This document shows, one piece after another, positions 22,458 to 25,394 of a DNA stretch of 25,394 bases; within the stretch, counting starts at the first letter, position 1; each line of letters begins with the position of its first letter. The notes under the pieces were generated by a model. It searched no databases. It had not been told where the DNA came from and worked only from the letters and a program-made list of their open reading frames with translations. The translations under genes were made by a program, and so were the position numbers. Source of the stretch: an uncultured Lachnospiraceae bacterium (GTDB taxonomy: Bacteria; Bacillota; Clostridia; Lachnospirales; Lachnospiraceae); contig CAMNBW010000003.1 in assembly GCA_946533525.1 (NCBI GenBank), forward strand, positions 1 through 25,394, in the 5' to 3' direction.

Positions 22458-23114
22458 TCAGGCCGCACCCGGAGGGTCTTTGATCCCCTGTATCCCGACT
22501 CCCGCGGCCGACAGGAAGACCTTTGCCCCGAGCCAAATTATGGAATTCTCTGCCGGCAGGGAAAGCTCGTAGGGAAATACGGGTATCAGCATCAAAAAGT
22601 AATTTATCATTGCAAAACCGCCTATTACCGCGGTGAGGCACACTATGACCGGCCGGCTTAGCTTCACGGAGGCCCGGGCCGCCGCGAGGGCTGCTACAAT
22701 AGATATTATGGTAACTATAATCCCTCTGAATATCCCTGTTTCATCCAGTTTATCCTTAAATATTATATTTATGTAAACCGGCAGATTTACCCAGCAAAAT
22801 TGAAAGGCCGCTATAAATATGCCCGCAAGATAGATCCTGTAGGCAAGCACCATGAGCAGGAGGCCGCAGAAGGCCTCCGCCATCAAAAGCTTCTCCCCGG
22901 TCCAGGAAAGGCCCGAAAATATGAGATAGCCTATCCTGAAGCCGAAAACAAAGCCCAGAGCTCCGAGGATCATCTTGTAGATCCTGTAGCCCTCCATACA
23001 GCAATACCCCGCTGCCGCGATCCCCACCAGATAAAACAGGGGACCGTTGCGAAAATCCAGATTTGAAAACATTTCGACAAAGCTGTCGATAGCCGTCTTC
23101 CATTCAGGTGTCAT
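22458..23114 (-). CDS. DUF4203-like multi-pass membrane protein
   Basis: 218 residues with about seven hydrophobic helices, for example GYRIYKMILGALGFVFGFRIGYLIF near residues 42-66, followed by LLMVLAYRIYLAGIFIAAF and a C-terminal pair. The GYRxxK-x-x-GxxGFxxGxxxGY pattern resembles the TM7SF3/TMEM198-like DUF4203 domain, whose role in bacteria is not known to me. It starts at ATG 23112-23114 with GAGG 5 nt upstream, 7 nt after the coiled-coil protein gene. It may be an accessory membrane component of the secretion system. The family call is a recognition, not verified. Confidence 0.7.
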   Translation of the reverse strand: MTPEWKTAIDSFVEMFSNLDFRNGPLFYLVGIAAAGYCCMEGYRIYKMILGALGFVFGFRIGYLIFSGLSWTGEKLLMAEAFCGLLLMVLAYRIYLAGIFIAAFQFCWVNLPVYINIIFKDKLDETGIFRGIIVTIISIVAALAAARASVKLSRPVIVCLTAVIGGFAMINYFLMLIPVFPYELSLPAENSIIWLGAKVFLSAAGVGIQGIKDPPGAA

Positions 23115-23120
23115 CTTGCC

Positions 23121-25394
23121 TCACATCACATTCTCATTTCTTCTGTTATTTCCGTTAAGCTCAGCTTTTTTGTTCCGGGCCTCGGCGCGAAGCCTCTTTG
23201 CCCTCTCCATGCTCTGCTTTCTCTGGCTCGTGAGCTCGTCTCTCCTGCTTTCGAGGTCCCGCTTTCCTCTTTCGGCGCTCTCCCTCTTTGCAGCGTTTTC
23301 TTGTAAGTCCCTGCCCGCCTTAGCCTTTTTATTCTTTGCCTCCTGAAGCCCGATAGCCTTATCCTCGGCCTGACGGGTCTTCTCATTGCGCTCGTTCTGC
23401 TTAAGCTCTCTTTCCCGGATACGCCTTTCCCTTTCCTCAAGCTGCCTGGCCCTTTCGTTGAAATCCACTATCTTCTTCTGGAAATCCACGATGGCCTTAA
23501 AGTTCTTATAGCGATTGTTGGCATCGAGCTTATCTATCACGGTTCCGGCTGCCTGCTTTGCGTTGGCAAGCTGCTCTCCCGTGATTCCGATGCCTCTCAT
23601 ATCCTCGTTTAAGACTGCTTTTTCGGTAAATTTCTTTGCTTCCTCGTAGAGCCTTACATATTCCTGGGCGGGAAGACCGTCTTTTCCGCCGAGCCCCGCC
23701 TCCTTTAGGCCCCTTATAGCCGTTCTTAAGTCACCCCCCACTCCCGGCATCTGGCCCAGGGCGTTTGAAAGTGCGTCCAGATCGTCGTTTCCAAGCCACT
23801 TCTGCCCCTTGTTTTCAGCCCTTGCCCCGGGGGCAGGATTGTCAGGGATATTGCCGCTGTTACTCTTCATATCGTTCCTGAGATTGCTGCGGTTTTTGGC
23901 ATCTTCTTTATTCGAAGCGCCTTTAAGCACCTCCGCCTCAAGAGCCCTTTTGTCCGCCTCCAGCTGCTCCCTGTCGGCCTTTAGAGTATTATCGTCATTC
24001 CCGAGCTGATTGAGCTCGTTCACCACATCTGTGAATTCATTCCTGGCAGCTTCAAAGTCCCTGGTGGCAGTCTCCAGCTCCTGTGTCAGCCGTACGTTGT
24101 CCCTTTCGAGCTCATCTATGCCTTTTTGCCTTGAGTCTATCTCTTTATTGAGTACGGCCTCCTCGCGCTCGAGGCTGACCGCATTTCTCAATTCGCCGCT
24201 CCTCTGAGCATTTATTTCGTTGAGCTCCGCCTCCTTTTGCGAACGGATTCGGGCCCTCTCCTCCAGCTCCCGGCGCCTCTCCTCTCTCTCCTGTCGAAGC
24301 TCCTCCTGCCTGCCCTCTATGGTCTTCTGGTCGTCCTCCCTTTGAAGGGTGTTGTAGGCTCCCGATAAGCTCCTGGCTGCTTCGAGACGCCTCTCCATAG
24401 CCTGTCTGGCCTCGGCTGCGGCCTCCGCCGAAAGGGGTCTCCCGTTTTGCCCCACCGTCGGGGCCTGTTCGGGATGCAGGGCATACTGCTCAGCCGCCAG
24501 TGATGCCTTACGTCTGGCGTTGGCTATATGCATCTCCTTATTGGGCCCGTCCTCCTCGGAATAGGCCGCGTCCAGCGCCTTCAGGCTGTCGCGGAGCTTC
24601 GTAAACTCCGGGGAGTCATTTGCTCCCGCAGGAAGCTCCCTTAAGGTATTCTTAACTCCCTCCTGGGTCAGGTGGTTCCTATAGGCCAGCCGCTCATCCA
24701 CATGGTCCTTTTGTCTTACGCGGTCAATGCTCTCTAGTATCTGCTTAAGCTCGGGGTTGGCAGAGAAGTCAGGCTTCTGTTCCCCTGCTCCCTCCATGTA
24801 GCTCCCGGCCTCCTTCATAACTGAATGAAGCTGGGCCAAATGGTCTCCCTCCGGGTTATTGACCATCTCCTCCCGAAGCTCTCCGATGGAGTCTATGAGC
24901 CTGTCCCTGCCCGGGGAGGGCGGCATCGCCTTGAGGGCGTCCTTTAGCTCTACCAGACTGTCGTCGTCTAAAAGGTTTTCCCGGGTCACATTGTCTACAA
25001 TGTCTTCCTTCTCGACCCTAAGCCTCTCCTCCACCTTCGCATCCGTCATGGCGTTATAAATGGCTCTGACGGAAAGTATGTCGGAGAGCTCCTGTTTATT
25101 TTTCGCATCGATCGGGGCGTGGTCTGCAAGATAGGCCTCTGCCTCCCGGCGAAGTCCCTCCATGAGCTCTAAGTGGCTCGCTCCGGGGTTATTCTCCATA
25201 TCCCTGGCCAGGGTCTGAAGGGCCGAGCGCACTCCTGAAAGAGAGTCCGCCTCCTCCCCGGCGGAGGAGAGCTTCCCGTTAAGATACTGCTCTATGCCCG
25301 CCCTGCTCCCAAGGGCCGTGTTTACCTCCGCAACACGGGCGTTGTCGGCCTCGGTCCTCTTCGGGGGAACGTATTTTTTCGGCTGCGGCGCGGG
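23121..25394 (-). CDS. Long repeat and coiled-coil protein, 5' end outside the window
   Basis: The frame is open to the right edge, so the start lies beyond 25394; about 757 residues are visible. The first visible part is Pro-rich (PKKYVPPKR), then a helical module is repeated about four times: around 25110-25320, 24795-24960, 24470-24665 and 23625-23785. Each has an L-x-x-AL or L-x-x-L start, a Gly/Pro-rich turn, R-x-A/SI or R-x-SL and a late helix ending in acidic/aromatic residues (for example ELMEGLRREAEAYLADH). Between modules 3 and 4 is a long charged coiled coil (about 23900-24440), and a second coiled coil ends in a strongly basic C-terminus (RAEARNKKAELNGNNRRNENVM lies in the last 25 residues). 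No signal peptide or enzyme motif is visible. It could be a scaffold or a T4SS substrate; neither is shown. Confidence 0.75.
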   Translation of the reverse strand, partial: PAPQPKKYVPPKRTEADNARVAEVNTALGSRAGIEQYLNGKLSSAGEEADSLSGVRSALQTLARDMENNPGASHLELMEGLRREAEAYLADHAPIDAKNKQELSDILSVRAIYNAMTDAKVEERLRVEKEDIVDNVTRENLLDDDSLVELKDALKAMPPSPGRDRLIDSIGELREEMVNNPEGDHLAQLHSVMKEAGSYMEGAGEQKPDFSANPELKQILESIDRVRQKDHVDERLAYRNHLTQEGVKNTLRELPAGANDSPEFTKLRDSLKALDAAYSEEDGPNKEMHIANARRKASLAAEQYALHPEQAPTVGQNGRPLSAEAAAEARQAMERRLEAARSLSGAYNTLQREDDQKTIEGRQEELRQEREERRRELEERARIRSQKEAELNEINAQRSGELRNAVSLEREEAVLNKEIDSRQKGIDELERDNVRLTQELETATRDFEAARNEFTDVVNELNQLGNDDNTLKADREQLEADKRALEAEVLKGASNKEDAKNRSNLRNDMKSNSGNIPDNPAPGARAENKGQKWLGNDDLDALSNALGQMPGVGGDLRTAIRGLKEAGLGGKDGLPAQEYVRLYEEAKKFTEKAVLNEDMRGIGITGEQLANAKQAAGTVIDKLDANNRYKNFKAIVDFQKKIVDFNERARQLEERERRIRERELKQNERNEKTRQAEDKAIGLQEAKNKKAKAGRDLQENAAKRESAERGKRDLESRRDELTSQRKQSMERAKRLRAEARNKKAELNGNNRRNENVM

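Noticed and set aside
1..25394. CRISPR arrays, tRNA/rRNA genes, IS elements, att sites, oriT
   Set aside because: No regularly spaced repeats, cloverleaf sequences, transposase or integrase frames were found by eye; an oriT cannot be excluded but there is no relaxase to anchor one.

Overview
The window looks like the chromosome, or an integrated element, of a fairly GC-rich Gram-positive anaerobe, most likely Lachnospiraceae or a close clostridial relative. This is inferred from AGGAGG-type ribosome sites, Gram-positive lipoboxes, the PrgI-VirB4 fusion, a two-TM pilin-like protein and small pseudo-receiver/winged-helix regulators typical of that family. I saw no tRNA, rRNA, IS element, integrase, relaxase or CRISPR array.

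From the right edge to about 8.3 kb, everything is on the minus strand in tightly spaced, sometimes overlapping genes that form a type IV secretion (T4SS) locus. In transcription order it holds: a long repeat/coiled-coil protein (5' end outside the window), a DUF4203-like membrane protein, a CPBP (CAAX-type) intramembrane protease, the VirD4-type coupling ATPase with a very acidic tail, a large Ig-like surface protein, two VirB6/TrbL-like channel proteins (the second with a Gly-rich tail), a PrgI(VirB3)-VirB4 fusion ATPase, an orphan family-3 solute-binding lipoprotein, a STAS anti-anti-sigma-like protein, a small basic protein, a second Ig-like surface protein, and a VirB2/TrbC-like pilin candidate followed by a strong terminator. 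Beyond the terminator lies a 1590-residue lipoprotein, also on the minus strand.

At the left, an ECF-like sigma factor on the plus strand converges on the end of the giant lipoprotein gene with a 12-nt overlap. Next comes a structured intergenic region of about 340 bp. After it a second minus-strand cluster holds a small helical protein, two winged-helix regulators with degenerate receivers (one interrupted by a G8 tract) and a secreted protein.

The most interesting new signal is a 38-nt bipartite sequence found twice, at 2645-2682 and 10035-10072, in the same orientation 25-50 nt ahead of a small gene. One copy heads the regulator cluster, and the other heads the basic protein/Ig protein/pilin/lipoprotein unit. 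The geometry suggests a shared promoter or operator, perhaps for the sigma factor encoded here. The window therefore seems to hold a regulated T4SS with core ATPases and channel but no visible relaxase or wall hydrolase, plus unusual cell-surface and sensory parts.
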